A stretch of DNA of 64,000 nucleotides from assembly GCF_002931075.1 (NCBI RefSeq), contig NZ_PSTQ01000015.1, forward strand, positions 16,576 to 80,575. Direction: 5' to 3'. Positions within the stretch are counted from its first letter, which is position 1. Each line of letters opens with the position of its first letter. The stretch comes from Pseudoclavibacter sp. AY1F1 (lineage in GTDB: Bacteria; Actinomycetota; Actinomycetes; Actinomycetales; Microbacteriaceae). Both the position numbers and the translations under genes were made by a program. This document shows positions 63,973-64,000 of the stretch, in pieces. The notes below the pieces were generated by a model. That model saw nothing but the letters and a program-made list of their open reading frames with translations, searched no databases and had not been told where the DNA came from.

Positions 63973-64000
63973 CTGGACGCAACGAGCGAGCTCGATCACG

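Noticed and set aside
63671..64000. CRISPR array or integron attC sites
   Set aside because: Repeat units are about 120-130 bp with conserved spacers, not 25-40 bp repeats with unique spacers. The ends do not fit GTTRRRY/RYYYAAC, and no cas or integrase gene is present.

Overview
The window is G+C-rich actinobacterial DNA. Three things point to Microbacteriaceae: very frequent gcatcc/ggatgc words, many GTG starts with GTGA/ATGA stop-start overlaps, and families typical of that group (DUF222-HNH protein, HelR, SixA, fused 5-oxoprolinase subunits, IdeR-type iron control). No rRNA, tRNA, transposase, integrase or CRISPR array was recognised. The window begins inside a UPF0225 gene and ends inside a non-coding repeat array.

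Layout. 0-9.8 kb: UPF0225/DUF4287 pair, esterase, acyl-CoA ligase (fadD), YceI lipid-binding protein, an ECF42-type sigma factor with its DGPF/YCII partner, an SRPBCC/VOC pair, and a secreted PKD protein overlapping a lipoprotein gene. 9.8-19.9 kb: two repeat-rich gaps, a second alpha/beta hydrolase, DUF222-HNH protein, a twice-broken TrpB2-like pseudogene, SixA, a cation/proton antiporter, small membrane proteins and a flavin monooxygenase close to trimethylamine monooxygenase. 19.9-32.6 kb is the accessory heart: a HipBA toxin-antitoxin pair behind three evenly spaced palindromes; a coupled NUDIX plus PLD/SF2-helicase/DUF3427 pair (best candidate for an under-described defence or DNA-repair module); a LiaS/NarL-type two-component pair; a visibly A+T-richer stand-alone protein-kinase-like gene; and a degraded second copy of the response regulator's DNA-binding end. 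The kinase segment lies between the two copies of that regulator end, in front of an acyltransferase. 32.5-44 kb: an Asp-Thr repeat protein, membrane proteins, an esterase with a 7-codon coupled leader, a Fic-protein ruin lacking its catalytic motif, a TspO-like protein, a flavin-fold stress protein, a NUDIX-NYN fusion, HelR behind a rifamycin-associated-element-like palindrome, and a FUSC protein.

44-64 kb is mostly metabolic: a siderophore ABC transporter (SBP-permease-permease-ATPase) under a DtxR/IdeR-like box; a glutamine amidotransferase; an FCD/GntR regulator divergent from a four-gene 5-oxoproline-type operon (Nramp-like permease, pxpA, pxpB-pxpC fusion, biotin carboxylase-BCCP fusion); VOC, Gfo/Idh, RibD/DHFR-like, a second two-component pair, a GAP/Sap-like membrane protein, two membrane-anchored thioredoxins with DUF4395, and an aldo/keto reductase. 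The last 450 bp hold a 9-bp repeat and three copies of a 52-bp inverted-repeat element.

Short tandem repeats are unusually common. Inside intact genes their periods are multiples of three (6, 15, 18, 27 bp). Between genes other periods also occur (5, 10, 19, 34 bp). The one clear out-of-frame coding duplication (13 bp) sits in a pseudogene. Family names come from motif reading by eye; no database search was possible.
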